Shown in pieces: positions 5,926-6,531 of a stretch of DNA of 6,531 bases. This DNA is from an uncultured Faecalibacterium sp. (GTDB lineage: Bacteria > Bacillota > Clostridia > Oscillospirales > Ruminococcaceae). Where the stretch lies: NCBI GenBank assembly GCA_900765105.1, contig CAAFQM010000088.1:1-6531 (forward strand), read 5' to 3'. The notes under the pieces are model-generated. The model did no database searches and was not told the DNA's origin. It saw only the letters and a program-made list of their open reading frames with translations. Position 1 is the stretch's first letter. Each line of letters opens with the position of its first letter. A program made the position numbers and the translations under genes.

Positions 5926-5978
5926 ACAAGTCTGAAAACCCTGATGAATCCTCACTTTTCGGGATGTTAAGCCTCGAA

Positions 5979-5998
5979 TTTACTACCATTTTACTACC
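5979..5998. repeat. Paired 9-bp direct repeat near the element end
   Basis: TTTACTACC occurs at 5979-5987 and again at 5990-5998, an 11-base period close to one helical turn. Same-face spacing like this is typical of arm sites for tyrosine recombinases or their accessory factors. A second pair, CGATTTCGC at 6007-6015 and CGATTTTCGC at 6061-6070, lies 54 bases apart, and the latter sits in a perfect 7-bp inverted repeat, AAAGCGA (6057-6063) with TCGCTTT (6067-6073). The recombinase-site role is inferred. Confidence 0.6.
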
Positions 5999-6076
5999 GT
6001 AAGAAACGATTTCGCCTCAGCGACAATATTGAATACATTCCATGGCAAAGTAAGACAAAGCGATTTTCGCTTTACA

Positions 6077-6110
6077 GCCGCAGACTTTCACAAAAAGCCT
6101 GCGGCTTTTT
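6077..6110. terminator. Terminator-like hairpin at the element's left end
   Basis: Two alternative stems share the 3' half: GCCGCAG (6077-6083) with CTGCGGC (6099-6105), or the compact AAAAAGCC (6092-6099) with GGCTTTTT (6103-6110) around a TGC loop. Each ends in T-rich sequence (6106-6114). The A-run on the left makes the compact form work on the minus strand too. It may insulate the element from host transcription or attenuate the gene that starts 35 bases further on. Confidence 0.7.
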
Positions 6111-6144
6111 CTTTGCCTAAAAACAGAAAGGAGGCATCCGTGAA

Positions 6145-6531
6145 ATGGCAGTTTTTCGGGTAGAAAAGAACAGCGGCTACACGGTTATGTCAAACCACCA
6201 CCTGCGGAACCGGGCCTTGTCCCTGAAAGCCAAAGGTCTTTTATCCCAAATGCTCTCCCTGCCGGAAGATTGGGACTACACCCTGCAAGGGCTGGCCCGT
6301 ATCAACCGGGAAAGCATTGACGCGATACGGCAGGCCATCCGGGAACTGGAACAGGCAGGATACATCCAGCGTTCCAGAGAACGGGACGAGAAAGGGCGGC
6401 TGCGCGGCGCAGACTATGTGATCTTTGAGCTGCCGCAGCCCATTCCTGCATCGGTTTCACCTACATTGGAAAATCCAACGTTGGAGAATCCCACGCAGGA
6501 AAACCCTACGTTGGAAAATCCAATGCAATTA
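6145..6531 (+). CDS. Helix-turn-helix replication-initiator-like protein of a conjugative element, 3' end missing
   Basis: ATG 6145 follows AAAGGAGG (6127-6134) with 10 bases between. The first 129 residues are present and run off the window. MAVFRVEKNSGYTVMSNHHL and the following LSLKAKGLLSQMLSLPEDWD and LARINRESIDAIRQAIRELE form the winged-helix N-terminal domain (about residues 1-95) found in RepA_N/DUF6017-like proteins at the left end of many Tn1549-like and related Clostridia conjugative elements. They are thought to start plasmid-like replication of the excised circle. The INRESIDAIRQAIREL stretch is the likely recognition helix region. From residue 107 comes a repeat linker (TLENP units) that normally joins to a second, C-terminal domain, not visible here. 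GC content rises again from about 6150, matching the element rather than the AT-rich junction. Confidence 0.85.
   Translation, partial: MAVFRVEKNSGYTVMSNHHLRNRALSLKAKGLLSQMLSLPEDWDYTLQGLARINRESIDAIRQAIRELEQAGYIQRSRERDEKGRLRGADYVIFELPQPIPASVSPTLENPTLENPTQENPTLENPMQL
6463..6522 (+). repeat. 15-bp tandem repeat encoding a (T-L/Q-E-N-P) linker
   Basis: Four in-frame 15-bp copies at 6463-6477, 6478-6492, 6493-6507 and 6508-6522, followed by a degenerate start of a fifth (6523-6531). Each encodes TLENP or TQENP. Copies differ by a few, partly silent, bases, so the peptide period is kept by selection or by recent copy-number change. Confidence 0.9.

Larger units (their letters stand above)
5915..6531 (+). 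mobile_element. Left end of an integrative (probably conjugative) element, partial
   Basis: Three things point to an element boundary near 5915-5925: the phosphatase gene loses its family match inside the P-loop codons, the sequence beyond carries clustered short direct and inverted repeats, and the first gene afterwards is a replication-initiator-like gene characteristic of Clostridia conjugative elements. The exact attachment site cannot be fixed without the other end. No integrase, relaxase or ATPase is inside the window; they would lie to the right. Confidence 0.55.

Noticed and set aside
5922..6001. A 26-codon frame (MNKSENPDESSLFGML...) directly after the interrupted phosphatase.
   Set aside because: It has no convincing ribosome site and runs across the 9-bp repeats. 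It is more likely attachment-site DNA than a peptide gene.

Overview
The window looks like a chromosomal stretch of a GC-rich gut Clostridium relative (Oscillospiraceae, most like Faecalibacterium) that ends on the right in an integrated mobile element. The basis is codon choice rich in CTG, GGC and ACC, Shine-Dalgarno sites of the GGAGG type, and the protein families present. The genus is inferred from family resemblance and was not searched.

Left block (1-1550): the C-terminal two thirds of a secreted-type, FAD-binding fumarate reductase-like flavoprotein, translationally coupled by an ATGA overlap to a small membrane-anchored NusG domain II-like protein. A strong hairpin that works on both strands closes the operon. 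Middle-left block (1594-3440, minus strand): an intact modB-modC pair for molybdate/tungstate import, also coupled by ATGA, with a clear sigma-A type promoter (TTGACG-17-TATTTT). No modA is next to it.

Middle block (3440-4740): a short glycine-rich protein with an 18-bp tandem repeat and a probable frameshift, followed by a MerR-family regulator gene and the facing gene on the other strand. Both of the latter are broken. merR has a TAG where the family has a conserved Trp, and only about 80 C-terminal residues remain of an iron-containing alcohol dehydrogenase, whose remnant starts just upstream of the merR ribosome site.

Right block (4750-5925): one intact gene for a C_GCAxxG_C_C cysteine-rich protein with an extended -10 promoter, followed by more wreckage. 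This is an in-frame chimera of the start of a DUF554 membrane protein with the end of an L-2-amino-thiazoline-4-carboxylate (ATC) hydrolase-like protein, then an AT-rich coding remnant, then the first 14 codons of a low-molecular-weight protein tyrosine phosphatase that stops inside its catalytic P-loop.

From about 5920 onward the DNA looks like the left end of an integrative (conjugative) element: paired 9-bp repeats, short inverted repeats, a terminator-like hairpin, and the 5' part of the helix-turn-helix replication-initiator-like gene typical of Clostridia conjugative elements. I see no clearly new multi-gene system. The notable content is the probable insertion of a mobile element into the phosphatase P-loop codons and an adjacent 1.6-kb zone with at least five independently damaged genes.
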